Shown here piece by piece: positions 26,942 through 36,253 of a stretch of DNA of 64,000 bases. Below the pieces are notes generated by a model. The model was not told where the DNA came from, ran no database searches, and worked only from the letters and a program-made list of their open reading frames with translations. The translations under genes and the position numbers were made by a program. Numbering within the stretch: position 1 is the first letter of the stretch; each line of letters opens with the position of its first letter. The stretch is taken from contig NZ_JAAGOY010000007.1 in the NCBI RefSeq assembly GCF_010500215.1, forward strand, positions 310,001-374,000, given 5' to 3'. The stretch is from Aliiroseovarius sp. PrR006. GTDB lineage: Bacteria > Pseudomonadota > Alphaproteobacteria > Rhodobacterales > Rhodobacteraceae.

Positions 26942-28021
26942 ATGGCACAAAGTCAAATTTATGAAGGCCGCGAAAATAAATTTACTGCGGGCAACAATGT
27001 TCTGAATCTAGACACCGGCGTCGACTACACTTTCTATTTCATCTCTGACGGCGATCTGGATGGCACAGAAGATGCCTCGGGTGATCTTATTCTGGACGCA
27101 AATGGTGGCCTCTCTGATCCCGATACCATGGTTGTCATTGATGGTGTTGCATACGAATTTATTTTGGAGGGCGCAGGAGAACTTCCGGTCGACGGCAAGG
27201 TCCCGACTTCCGTTCAGGGCACGACTGTTGTGAAGATCGAGGTCGTAGGGTTCCCGACACCGCTTAAGCTTGTCTTTTCTCCCGACGGTTCCATTTCTGC
27301 GGCGACTTGGGCTCAATTCGGAAACGGGAACATCTCGCTTGATGCTCTTGATACCGATCCGACTCCTGTTTGCTTTTGCAATGGGACATTGATCAGAACC
27401 AGTTCTGGATTCGTTGCTGTCGAAAGTTTGGCGAACGGGGACCGCGTCGCGCTCGAATCTGGGAAGACCGCAACAATTAAATGGATCGGGTCGCGTACAT
27501 TCTCGTTGGTAGACTTAATGTTGACCCCTAGCGCACGCCCGGTGTGCATCCCGGCTGGTGCGCTTGGCAACGGCACACCCACCACTGACCTTTGGGTCTC
27601 GCCTCAGCACCGTGTTCTGATCCAGGGCTACCTAGCCGAAACACTGTTTGGCGTACCTGAAGTACTGGTCGCCGCGAAGCATCTGGACTTTGGCGATCTT
27701 GCCAAGGGCAAGAAACGCCCAGCCGAAGTCGAGTATTTCCACATCCTGCTGGACAAGCATGACGTACTGATCGCCAATGGCGCCCCAGCGGAAAGCCTGT
27801 TCCTTGGGAACCAAGCGCAGACCATGCTATCGGATGACGCTCTGGCCGAGATCGAAGCAAAGTTCCCGCGGGAAGACCACGCCGAAATGTGGAATGACGA
27901 AACCGCAGCGACTGTGTTGAAGGCATATGAGGGCGCAGTGCTTTCCGAGGCGTTGCGTAAGGGTTTCCAACACACACACCGAATTTCTGCAAGTTCCCAG
28001 CATGTGCCTCTGGCGAGCTGA
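26942..28021 (+). CDS. Hint-domain (Hint_2) protein
   Basis: 359 residues from the ATG at 26942, which has GGAG upstream; an earlier in-frame ATG at 26903 lies within the operator region and is unlikely. Residues 1-140 are an acidic, glycine- and aspartate-rich segment. A Hint module (hedgehog/intein fold) begins at Cys144 in CFCNGTLIRTSSG, with WIGSRTF, a WVSPQHRVLI block and YFHILLDKHDVLIANGAPAESL. This is the Hint_2 family, abundant in Rhodobacteraceae, whose function is largely unknown; autocatalytic cleavage at the cysteine is possible. No signal peptide is obvious. Downstream is a 453-base gap. Confidence 0.9.
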   Translation: MAQSQIYEGRENKFTAGNNVLNLDTGVDYTFYFISDGDLDGTEDASGDLILDANGGLSDPDTMVVIDGVAYEFILEGAGELPVDGKVPTSVQGTTVVKIEVVGFPTPLKLVFSPDGSISAATWAQFGNGNISLDALDTDPTPVCFCNGTLIRTSSGFVAVESLANGDRVALESGKTATIKWIGSRTFSLVDLMLTPSARPVCIPAGALGNGTPTTDLWVSPQHRVLIQGYLAETLFGVPEVLVAAKHLDFGDLAKGKKRPAEVEYFHILLDKHDVLIANGAPAESLFLGNQAQTMLSDDALAEIEAKFPREDHAEMWNDETAATVLKAYEGAVLSEALRKGFQHTHRISASSQHVPLAS

Positions 28022-28154
28022 ATTTTCGTAAAACTCCTGCAAAAGCGCAGACTTTCAACAGTGAGAAACGGTGCGGCCAAGATTCGGTCGCCCCCCGCGT
28101 TGCAAAGCGCCACGAGGCTGCACTTATCGCATCGGCCTGATCCGAAAATAGTTT

Positions 28155-28181
28155 GAAGCCCGCGCCTCGGTTGCGGGCTTC
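28155..28181 (+). terminator. Hairpin downstream of the Hint gene
   Basis: Perfect nine-base arms GAAGCCCGC (28155-28163) and GCGGGCTTC (28173-28181) with a nine-base loop lie 134 bases after the Hint stop. There is no long T-run, so termination strength is uncertain. Confidence 0.5.
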
Positions 28182-28383
28182 ATGCATTGCAGCACCGCCA
28201 GTACGTGGGCGATGTCGCCCCAAGCTTTTCCAAAACCCGGATACAAAGCACAAAGCTTTGATCGCGTGCCTATTGGCGTCTGTCGCGGTGACCTGCCCGT
28301 TTCCCATCATCACCCCTTGCATCTGCTAAACACATTCATTAACTGGAATGTATGATCCTGATCAAGTTCACGTCAGGGCAATC

Positions 28384-28417
28384 CGTCTAGTGTCATAACA
28401 CGCTCTGACACTGGACG
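28384..28417. promoter_or_regulatory. Inverted repeat in front of the RND efflux genes
   Basis: CGTCTAGTGTCA (28384-28395) and TGACACTGGACG (28406-28417) are inverted copies with one mismatch and a ten-base spacer. It ends 57 bases before the adaptor ATG. This looks like a TetR- or MarR-type operator, but no such regulator gene is adjacent. Confidence 0.5.
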
Positions 28418-28474
28418 TGTTGACCCCGTCAGCAACGGACATGGTTTGGGCCACCTACCGCAAAGGAGATTGCG

Positions 28475-29452
28475 ATGCGTAAAATTGTTTTGCCCCTATT
28501 GGTCGCCTTGTTCCCATTTGTGACCATGGCCGAAGGGCCCTTCGTCGCAAAGAATGTTGACGTCACAGAATGGAAAGCCGTCTTTGGCCGAATCGAAGCA
28601 CGTGACCGTGTACAAGCGCGGTCGCGCCTTGGGGGGACGATCATTTCGATTAACGTCTCTGAGGGGTCCACGGTCGAGAAAGGCCAGCAAATCGCCAGCA
28701 TCACGGACGAAAAACTGACCCTGCAGCTAAACGCGATTGATGCGACGCTGACGTCTTTGGCATCTCAGCTAGACACGGCAACGGCCGATCTCCAGCGCGG
28801 TGAAGACTTGCTGAAACGCGGGGTCGCCACGGCTCAGCAGCTAGATCAGCTGCGCACGCGGGTGGATGTGATCACCGGACAGATTGGGACCGCGCAGGCC
28901 GAACGCAGTGTTCTTGAACAGCGCGAAGCGGAAGGGGCTGTGTTGGCGCCGATCGGCGGCTCTGTGCTTCAGGTCCCTCTGACCGAAGGTTCTGTCGTCA
29001 TGCCCGGTGAAAGCATCGCCGAGATCGGTGGTGGTGGTTTCTTTCTGCGCCTTGCCGTGCCTGAACGTCACGCCGCCTACCTTGAAGAGGGCGCGGAAAT
29101 CCGCGTTGGCGGCGACGAGGGCGAGACCACCGGCGTTCTGGCCAAGCTCTACCCTCAGATCGAAAACGGCCGCGTGATTGTCGATGTGGAATTCGCAGGA
29201 ATGGAGACTGACTTCGTAGATGCGCGCGTTCTGGTGCGTCTGCCGGTTGGCAAATCGACCGTTTTGCTGGTGCCCGCTGGCTCGGTCTCGACCCGCATGG
29301 GGTTGGATTTCGTTACCGTCCTGTCGACGGATGGCGCTGAAACGCACCGTACCGTTGTCACTGGCAGCGCGCGCCAGATGGATGGCGCCGACATGATTGA
29401 AATCCTGTCGGGTTTGACCGCAGGCGAGCAGGTGGTACCCAGCCATGAGTGA
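28475..29452 (+). CDS. RND efflux periplasmic adaptor (membrane fusion protein)
   Basis: 325 residues. A secretion signal covers about residues 1-20 (MRKIVLPLLVALFPFVTMAEG). A lipoyl-like domain begins with VQARSRLGGTIISINVSEGSTVEKGQ and is followed by a helical hairpin (about 75-145). The second lipoyl half AVLAPIGGSVLQVPLTEGSVVMPGE and a beta-barrel domain follow. It links the inner-membrane pump to an outer-membrane channel. The ATG at 28475 has AAAGGAG upstream, and the gene overlaps the pump gene by eight bases. No outer-membrane channel gene is adjacent, so it probably uses one encoded elsewhere. Confidence 0.93.
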   Translation: MRKIVLPLLVALFPFVTMAEGPFVAKNVDVTEWKAVFGRIEARDRVQARSRLGGTIISINVSEGSTVEKGQQIASITDEKLTLQLNAIDATLTSLASQLDTATADLQRGEDLLKRGVATAQQLDQLRTRVDVITGQIGTAQAERSVLEQREAEGAVLAPIGGSVLQVPLTEGSVVMPGESIAEIGGGGFFLRLAVPERHAAYLEEGAEIRVGGDEGETTGVLAKLYPQIENGRVIVDVEFAGMETDFVDARVLVRLPVGKSTVLLVPAGSVSTRMGLDFVTVLSTDGAETHRTVVTGSARQMDGADMIEILSGLTAGEQVVPSHE

Positions 29453-32400
29453 TCAACCACACACGACCCCACTGGGCATTGCAGGCGGATTGACCAAAGC
29501 GTTCATCCGCTCGGCTCTAACCCCCTTGATGATTTTGGCGGCCCTTGCCGTCGGCCTTGTGGCGCTGATCAGCTTGCCTCGGGAAGAAGAGCCGCAAATC
29601 TCGGTCCCGATGGTGGATATCCATATCCAGGCACCGGGTCTGAAGGCAGAAGACGCCGCCAAGCTGGTGACCGAGCCGATGGAAAGCATCGTGCAGGGCA
29701 TCAACGGTGTCGAACATGTCTATTCGCAGACCAGTGACGACTATGCGCTCGTGATGGCGCGTTTTTTGGTCGGCACCTCGGCAGATACCGCGATCTTGCG
29801 GGTGCATGACAAGGTGCGCGCGAATATGGACCGCATCCCGGTCGGGATCAACGAGCCCCTGATCGTCGGACGCGGAATCGACGACGTGGCCATTGTATCT
29901 CTGACGCTGACACCCAAGCCAGCAGCGGACCTGACCACCGCGAACGATCTGACGCGGATTGCCCGCAAACTGCAGGTCGAGGTTGCCAAGATCCAAGACG
30001 TGGGCCTGACCTATCTGGTTGGCGAAAGCCCCGAGGCGATCCGCATCGCCCCGGATCCCGAGCGTCTGGCACTGTATGGCGTGACCTTGCAGCAGCTGGT
30101 CGGCAAGGTCCAAGGCGCAAACCGCGCGTTCAACACCGGGTATATCCGCGACGGCGGGCAGCAGGTGATGCTGGCGACGGGCCAGACGCTGCAGGCGTCT
30201 TCCGATGTGGCAAACCTGCTTCTGACCACGCGCGACAACCGCCCGGTTTACGTCCGTGACGTGGCCAATGTCAGCTTCGTGCCGGATACATCGGACAAGA
30301 TCGTTGCCAATGTCACGCGCGGTGAAGACGGAGAGATCATCCGCACCCCTGCCGTCACGCTGGCCGTTGCCAAACGCGCGGGCGCCAACGCCGTGGTCGT
30401 GGCCGAGGAAATCCTGCACCGTGTCCACATGCTGGAACACGACCTGATCCCCGACACGGTTCAGATCGACGTCACCCGCGACTATGGGGAAACGGCAGAC
30501 GAGAAAGCGAACGAGCTTCTGTTCCACTTGGGGCTGGCGACGGTCTCGATCGTGGCGCTGGTGCTGTTCACCATCGGCTGGCGCGAATCCATCGTGGTTG
30601 CTGTGGTGATCCCGGTCACCATCCTGCTGACGCTTTTTGCCGCGTGGGTCATGGGCTACACGCTGAACCGGGTGTCGCTGTTCGCGCTGATCTTCTCGAT
30701 CGGGATCCTTGTGGATGACGCGATCGTGGTCATCGAAAACATCGCCCGCCATTGGGGCATGCAAGACAAAGCGGACCGCGTGACCAAGGCCATTCGCGCC
30801 GTTGCCGAAGTGGGCAACCCAACCATTGTCGCGACCCTGACCGTTGTGGCCGCGCTATTGCCGATGCTGTTCGTCTCGGGCCTGATGGGACCGTACATGA
30901 GCCCAATCCCAGCCAACGCCTCGGCCGCGATGATCTTTTCGTTCTTCGTGGCGGTGATCATCACGCCGTGGCTGATGATCAAGATCGCAGGCAAGGCGCC
31001 TGCGCATGATCACGATGAGGAAGGACATCACGGTGGCGTTCTGGGGCGGATCTACGCCTCGGTCGCGCGGCCTTTGCTGAAGACCAAGGCCATCAGCCTG
31101 ACCTTCCTGCTGGTCGCCGCTGTGATCTCGTTCGGGTCGCTGGCGTTGATCTACACCAAGGACGTGACGGTCAAACTGCTGCCCTTCGACAACAAGTCCG
31201 AGCTGTCAGTGGTTGTCGATCTGCCCGAAGGCTCGTCGATCGAGGCGACGGACGCCGTGGTGCAAGCCGTGGCGCGCGAAGCCCTGCAGATGCACGAAGT
31301 TGTGTCGGCGCAGACTCATGCCGGGGCATCCGCTCCCTTCAACTTCAACGGCTTGGTCCGGCACTATTACCTGCGCACACAGCCGCATCTTGGCGATGTG
31401 CAAATCCTGCTGGACCATAAGGAACATCGCGAGCGCACCAGCCACGAGATTGCGCTGGAGCTGCGTGAACGGGTGAACCAGTTGGATCTGCCCGCAGGCA
31501 CCAACATCAAAACGGTCGAGCCGCCCCCCGGCCCGCCAGTCATGGCGACCCTGCTGGCCGAAGTCTATGGACCTGACGCTGAGACCCGGCGCGAGGCTGC
31601 CAGCAAGATCCGTGCCGCGTTTGACAGCATACCCTTCGTCGTCGATGTCGATGACAGCTTTGGCGAACAACCACGCCGTCTGCGCATCACGATCTCGCAG
31701 GACCAGCTGGAGTTCTTTGGCGTGCAGGAGCAGGACGTCTTCTCGACACTCGCGCTTTTGAACCACGGGCAGACTGTTGGGTATTCGCATCGGGGTGAGG
31801 GCCGTTATCCGGTTCCTATCATCGTGGAACGCGACAAGGCGGACCGGGTGCTGGACGAACGCTTCCTGTCCACGCCTATTCCCGCGAACGCCCTGCCCGG
31901 CGCCCGTGGCGTGGTCGAACTTGGCGACGTGATCGAGATCACCGAAGAAAAGGCCTCGTACCCGATCTTCCGGCACAACGGACGCACGGCCGAAATGGTC
32001 ACCGCCGAAGTTGCCGGCGCGTTCGAGGCTCCGGTCTATGGCATGATCGCCGTGGCCGAGCAGTTGGACGCGATGGAGTGGGAAGACGGCACAAAGCCCG
32101 AAATCCGCATGAACGGCCAACCCGAAGATGAAAGCATCGTCACCCTGCTGTGGGACGGCGAATGGGAAGTCACTTGGGTCACCTTCCGCGACATGGGGGC
32201 TGCCTTTGCCGTGGCCCTGCTGGGGATCTACATCCTTGTGGTTATGCAGTTTGGCTCGTTCAAACTGCCGCTGGTGATCCTGACGCCCATCCCGCTGACA
32301 TTCGTAGGGATCATGGGTGGGCACTGGTTGTTCAACGCACCGTTCTCGGCCCCGTCGATGATTGGCTTCATCGCGCTTGCGGGCATCATCGTGCGCAATT

Positions 32401-32651
32401 CGATCCTGCTGGTGGACTTCATCCGGCATGCCGATCCCGCGAAGGACAAGGTGGAAACCCTGATCGAGGCAGGCGCCATCCGCTTCAAGCCGATCCTTCT
32501 GACCGCAGTTGCGGCGATGATTGGTGCGGCGGTGATTTTGGCCGACCCGATCTTCCAAGGGCTTGCCCTATCGCTGCTCTTTGGTTTGCTCAGCTCGACC
32601 TTGCTGACGGTTCTGGTGATACCCGCGATCTACCGCGTGTTCCGGACCTAA
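29445..32651 (+). CDS. RND efflux inner-membrane pump
   Basis: 1068 residues, typical for an RND permease with 12 membrane helices and two large periplasmic loops. The proton-relay helix has FSIGILVDDAIVVIENIARH with paired aspartates. The second half repeats the topology, with GIIVRNSILLVDFIRHA. Before the second half a cytoplasmic loop is rich in histidine and acid residues (HDHDEEGHHGG, about residues 520-530), which could bind metal. It would export hydrophobic compounds by proton exchange; the substrate is unknown. It is translated with the adaptor gene by overlap, and a 30-base palindrome follows its stop. Confidence 0.94.
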   Translation: MSDQPHTTPLGIAGGLTKAFIRSALTPLMILAALAVGLVALISLPREEEPQISVPMVDIHIQAPGLKAEDAAKLVTEPMESIVQGINGVEHVYSQTSDDYALVMARFLVGTSADTAILRVHDKVRANMDRIPVGINEPLIVGRGIDDVAIVSLTLTPKPAADLTTANDLTRIARKLQVEVAKIQDVGLTYLVGESPEAIRIAPDPERLALYGVTLQQLVGKVQGANRAFNTGYIRDGGQQVMLATGQTLQASSDVANLLLTTRDNRPVYVRDVANVSFVPDTSDKIVANVTRGEDGEIIRTPAVTLAVAKRAGANAVVVAEEILHRVHMLEHDLIPDTVQIDVTRDYGETADEKANELLFHLGLATVSIVALVLFTIGWRESIVVAVVIPVTILLTLFAAWVMGYTLNRVSLFALIFSIGILVDDAIVVIENIARHWGMQDKADRVTKAIRAVAEVGNPTIVATLTVVAALLPMLFVSGLMGPYMSPIPANASAAMIFSFFVAVIITPWLMIKIAGKAPAHDHDEEGHHGGVLGRIYASVARPLLKTKAISLTFLLVAAVISFGSLALIYTKDVTVKLLPFDNKSELSVVVDLPEGSSIEATDAVVQAVAREALQMHEVVSAQTHAGASAPFNFNGLVRHYYLRTQPHLGDVQILLDHKEHRERTSHEIALELRERVNQLDLPAGTNIKTVEPPPGPPVMATLLAEVYGPDAETRREAASKIRAAFDSIPFVVDVDDSFGEQPRRLRITISQDQLEFFGVQEQDVFSTLALLNHGQTVGYSHRGEGRYPVPIIVERDKADRVLDERFLSTPIPANALPGARGVVELGDVIEITEEKASYPIFRHNGRTAEMVTAEVAGAFEAPVYGMIAVAEQLDAMEWEDGTKPEIRMNGQPEDESIVTLLWDGEWEVTWVTFRDMGAAFAVALLGIYILVVMQFGSFKLPLVILTPIPLTFVGIMGGHWLFNAPFSAPSMIGFIALAGIIVRNSILLVDFIRHADPAKDKVETLIEAGAIRFKPILLTAVAAMIGAAVILADPIFQGLALSLLFGLLSSTLLTVLVIPAIYRVFRT

Positions 32652-32677
32652 GCTGACCGGCGCGCACTCACAAACAC

Positions 32678-32707
32678 GACGCGGCCCCAAAATTTTGGGG
32701 CCGCGTC
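32678..32707. terminator. Bidirectional terminator, 30-base perfect palindrome
   Basis: The arms GACGCGGCCCCAAAA (32678-32692) and its exact reverse complement (32693-32707) leave no unpaired loop. The palindrome lies between the convergent RND pump gene and the 282-residue membrane protein gene, so it probably ends transcripts from both sides. Confidence 0.7.
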
Positions 32708-32720
32708 TGCGTTTAGCATG

Positions 32721-33569
32721 TCATCTGCGCGTTCGCGCCCTCCAGCCCGCAACGGCAATTGCGAGCATCACGACAAGAGCGGCGATGAACAGCCAGATAC
32801 GCACATTGCTCCAATCGATAATGAACTCACCATCTGAAGCCTTATCTGTGGAGAGCCGCACGACGGCCAGTAGCTCCAGCACACAGAAGACGATCACGGC
32901 CGCATTGGCATGTCCGACCCGCTGATTATCCCCTTCCAAGGCCATATGCGCGGAAAGTGCCCCGATCCCGATCATCCACGCGCCCACCGCCCGCGCGGTC
33001 AGCGCGCTTAAGGCCCATGGCCACAAGGCTTTCGTATCCCCTGGGGCGAGGAACAAACCAATCCCCAGTGACAGCAGCACTGCGGCTTGCCCCCAAAGCG
33101 CGACCCGCATCCACCCAGCCATCGGGTTCGCACGTGGGCCATCCGCGTGTGATTGGCGCAACTGAAGTAACCACAAAGCCCCCATCACTATCGGCACCGA
33201 CCCATAAACGGCCAGCCAAACCCATGTGACAAACTGGGTGAATGGGGCGAAATCTGCGCCGAGGTGGAACTTATCGATGTGAAGCAGCGTGGCGATCAGA
33301 GTCATGGTTGTGAAGATCCAGACCGCAGGCACCGCGATCCGTGCGCTGTCCCATGAGGTGTCCTGAGAGGCGCGGAACTCGATCACGCCAGCGGCCAGAT
33401 ACGCGCCGCCCAGAAAGGCCGCGGTCAAAGGCGGGTTCACGGTCCAAGAAAACAGAAAGGCGGTTTTGTCGGGAAACAGGAACAACGGCGCCCCAATCAC
33501 GGTGACCAGCACCGCAGCCACAAGAAGCATCCAACGCATCGCGTCGGTGGTTTTTGTTCGCTCTGACAT
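32721..33569 (-). CDS. Uncharacterised multi-pass membrane protein
   Basis: 282 residues from the ATG at 33569, which has GGGAGAGGG upstream. I do not recognise the family. About eight membrane helices are visible (for example WMLLVAAVLVTVIGAPLFLF and VRIWLFIAALVVMLAIAVAG). Polar stretches between them include a DKFHLGADFAPF segment. The gene is alone on its strand between the RND pump and the AbrB-family gene, convergent with the former. Function cannot be assigned. Confidence 0.8.
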   Translation of the reverse strand: MSERTKTTDAMRWMLLVAAVLVTVIGAPLFLFPDKTAFLFSWTVNPPLTAAFLGGAYLAAGVIEFRASQDTSWDSARIAVPAVWIFTTMTLIATLLHIDKFHLGADFAPFTQFVTWVWLAVYGSVPIVMGALWLLQLRQSHADGPRANPMAGWMRVALWGQAAVLLSLGIGLFLAPGDTKALWPWALSALTARAVGAWMIGIGALSAHMALEGDNQRVGHANAAVIVFCVLELLAVVRLSTDKASDGEFIIDWSNVRIWLFIAALVVMLAIAVAGWRARTRR

Positions 33570-33668
33570 GGTCCCTCTCCCTCGACAACTTCCCAATTAT
33601 ATCACCCTTAGGTCAGTGTGCAGCAAAAGGCGGGGATTGTCGTATCTTACTGCTGAACTCGCGTCTTG

Positions 33669-34694
33669 TCAGTTACTTCGCCGCCGGGGAAATCGGCGCC
33701 CGATGACAGGTGCGAACAGCACGACGATCACAATCCTCAGGATATGGTGCGTCACGACATAGGCCAGATCCGACCCTGCAATGATTGCAATGACCACCAT
33801 CTCGGCCTGACCACCGGGAAGGAAGGCCAGTAGGGCATCCAGCGACGGGGCAAGCTCTAGGCGGGTGATGACGATAAAGAACCCGAACGAGATCACGCCA
33901 AGCAGCACGGAATAGAGAACCCCGGCCACGACATTCACGCGGATTTCGCGACTAGTGATACCGACATATTTCACGCCCACGGCGATGCCGATGAAGAACT
34001 GCGCGGCTTGGATAATCTCGGCCGGAGGGCGGGCCTCGATCACGCCAGCCAAGGACAGTGCGGTAGCCACAATCATCGGCCCCAGAATAGACGCGCCAAA
34101 CAGGCCGATCCGTTCGAAAAACTTCCATCCGAACAGACCCGCCGCGACCATGATTGCAATCTGCGAGGGTGATATGGACGATATTGGCTGCCCCGGTGCG
34201 ACGCTGAGATCCAGTCCCCACACAAACTGCATCAGGACTGGGGCGCAACTTACCAGAACAACAACGCGGGTCGCGTGGATCAGGGACAGCGCACGCGGGT
34301 CTCCTCCGGCTTCCTCGCCAAAAATCAGCATGTCCTGAAGCCCGCCAGGCATGGCGCTGTACCATGAGGTGACGGGGTCCAGTCCAAAGACATGACGCAG
34401 CAAGGGGTAGCCCACCACGGCAATGGTTGCGATGAACAGCGGTACGAAGGCCAAGGAGCTTGCGATTTCGGGCATGCGGCCCAGCAGCTCGGGCGTGATC
34501 GAGCTGCCGACCGCGACCCCAAGAAACGTCCGCATGAAGATGCCAAACTGTCCCGCGCCTTTCAACTGCATCCCCGCAAGAGCGGCAATCAGGCAGGCGA
34601 ACATCGGTCCAAGCAAAAACGGCAAAGGCAGCCCGAGGATGAAGAACCCCAGACTGCCCGCACCGGCGATAAGAAAGGTCAAAGCACGCGACAT
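33669..34694 (-). CDS. AbrB family membrane protein (putative transporter)
   Basis: 341 residues in about ten helices forming two related halves, each with a GPM motif (PLPFLLGPMFACLIAAL, ASILGPMIVATALSLAG). This is the AbrB/'ammonia monooxygenase' membrane family, not the DNA-binding AbrB. The FLPGGQAEMVVIAIIAG and SAMPGGLQDMLIFGEEAGGD motifs are typical. It lies 33 bases after tctA in the same direction and is often found with Tct transporters, so a role in the same transport or export process is inferred. The start at 34694 has AAAGG upstream. Confidence 0.88.
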   Translation of the reverse strand: MSRALTFLIAGAGSLGFFILGLPLPFLLGPMFACLIAALAGMQLKGAGQFGIFMRTFLGVAVGSSITPELLGRMPEIASSLAFVPLFIATIAVVGYPLLRHVFGLDPVTSWYSAMPGGLQDMLIFGEEAGGDPRALSLIHATRVVVLVSCAPVLMQFVWGLDLSVAPGQPISSISPSQIAIMVAAGLFGWKFFERIGLFGASILGPMIVATALSLAGVIEARPPAEIIQAAQFFIGIAVGVKYVGITSREIRVNVVAGVLYSVLLGVISFGFFIVITRLELAPSLDALLAFLPGGQAEMVVIAIIAGSDLAYVVTHHILRIVIVVLFAPVIGRRFPRRRSN

Positions 34695-34727
34695 GCCGTT
34701 AGCCTTTCGACTTACGTGACATACGCA

Positions 34728-36242
34728 TCAATCACCTTCAGCCACACCTTCTTGACGGGCCTTCGCACGGCGCGCGCGGAAGCTAGGAATAACCACCAGC
34801 AGAACCGCGATCACCAGCAGACCAAGGGTCATCGGACGATCGAAGATAAACCCGATCCCATCATAAAGCTGCATCGAACGCGAGAAGTTGTCTTCCAACA
34901 TCCCACCCAGAATGAAACCGATCAGAAGCGGTGCAAGCGGGTAGTCCGCGAACTTCAAAACCGTCGCACAGATGCCCATGCCGACTAGGATCAACAGCTC
35001 GGTCGCGTTGTTCTGCCCGATATAGCTGCCCATCAACGTGAAGAAGAGGATGAACGGGATCAGGTAGTTGCGCGGGATGGCCAGAACTTTGGCAATGTAA
35101 GGGATTAGCGGCAGGTTCAGGATCAACAGCACTAGGTTGCCGATATACATCGAGATGATGACTGCCCAGAAGATCTGCGGCTCGTCGATCATCAGGCGCG
35201 GGCCCGGCGTAACGTTCAGCGCGATCAGTGCACCCAACAGGATTGCCGTTGTGCCCGAACCGGGAATGCCCAGCGTCAGAAGCGGGACGAACGATCCGGT
35301 ACAGGCCGCGTTGTTCGCGGTTTCTGGCGCGGCCAGCCCCTTGATGGCGCCCTTGCCGAACTCTTCCTGCTCTTCCTTAGTCGCGATGTTGCGTTCCACC
35401 GCATAGCCAAGGAACGACGCGATGGTCGCGCCTGCCCCCGGCAACACGCCAATGAAGAAGCCTTGGATCGACTGGCGACCAATGACCGGGGCGATCTTGC
35501 GCCCCTCTTCGCGGGTGATGCGCAGGTTTTCGATCTTGCCGCTGGCACCTTGAGCAGAGCGTTTCGGATTCAGGACCAGAAACAGTGCCTCGGGCAGGGC
35601 GAACATCGCCATGGCCAGCGTGATGAAGCTGAAGCCCGATTGCAGGTCCATCAGCCCCATGGTGAAGCGCGGCATGTTGAAAAGGGCGCCTTCGCCCACC
35701 GTGGCCATGACTAGCCCCAGCAAGGTCATCAAGATCGCCTTACCCACGTTGCCGGTGCCCGCGAAGGCCGCGATGGCTGACAGGCCGACAACCATCAGCG
35801 CGAAATACTCGGCTGAATGGAACAACAGCGCGACGGTCGACAACATGGGGGCGAAGATCATCAGAAGCAGAGCACCGATGCTGCCGCCTGCGAACGAAGC
35901 AATGGCCGCAATGGTCAGCGCCTTACCGGCCTGCCCTTTTCGGGCCATTGGGTAGCCATCGAAACTTGATGCTACGGTCCCCGCTACGCCCGGCGCGTTC
36001 AGCAGGATAGACGAGGTCGAGCCGCCGAAAATGGCACCGTAATACACACCGGCCAAAAGGATGATGGCGGCAGATGGATCACCAATCGTGATCGCGACAG
36101 GGATCATGATGGCGATGATCGACATCGGGCCCAGACCCGGCAGCATGCCAATGAACGTACCGATCAAACAGCCCGCGATTACCATCAGAAGGTTTTGGAT
36201 TGAGAATGCGGCGCTAAGGCCGATCAGAAGTCCTTCGATCAT
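34728..36242 (-). CDS. tctA: Tripartite tricarboxylate transporter, large permease TctA
   Basis: 504 residues with about 11-12 membrane helices. The family signature GTFIGMLPGLGPMSIIAIMIPV lies at about residues 28-50 and YYGAIFGGSTSSILLNAPG at about 67-85; the duplicated half has GFFIGVLPGAGATIASFLGYA and GIPGSGTTAILLGAL. It forms the channel for sodium-driven uptake of citrate-like or other carboxylates with TctB and TctC. The start has GAGGAG upstream and lies 11 bases after tctB. Confidence 0.95.
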   Translation of the reverse strand: MIEGLLIGLSAAFSIQNLLMVIAGCLIGTFIGMLPGLGPMSIIAIMIPVAITIGDPSAAIILLAGVYYGAIFGGSTSSILLNAPGVAGTVASSFDGYPMARKGQAGKALTIAAIASFAGGSIGALLLMIFAPMLSTVALLFHSAEYFALMVVGLSAIAAFAGTGNVGKAILMTLLGLVMATVGEGALFNMPRFTMGLMDLQSGFSFITLAMAMFALPEALFLVLNPKRSAQGASGKIENLRITREEGRKIAPVIGRQSIQGFFIGVLPGAGATIASFLGYAVERNIATKEEQEEFGKGAIKGLAAPETANNAACTGSFVPLLTLGIPGSGTTAILLGALIALNVTPGPRLMIDEPQIFWAVIISMYIGNLVLLILNLPLIPYIAKVLAIPRNYLIPFILFFTLMGSYIGQNNATELLILVGMGICATVLKFADYPLAPLLIGFILGGMLEDNFSRSMQLYDGIGFIFDRPMTLGLLVIAVLLVVIPSFRARRAKARQEGVAEGD

Positions 36243-36253
36243 GTCTCAGCTCC

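Larger units (their letters stand above)
28022..28474. other. Intergenic stretch with hairpin and paired inverted repeat
   Basis: No gene was recognised in these 453 bases. They hold the hairpin at 28155-28181, which probably ends the Hint transcript, and an inverted repeat at 28384-28417 in front of the RND efflux genes, annotated separately. The rest shows nothing I can name. Confidence 0.5.

Noticed and set aside
27528-28322. Minus-strand open frame extending from the Hint gene into the gap
   Set aside because: Most of it is antisense to the Hint gene; the part in the gap has no start signal or recognisable domain.
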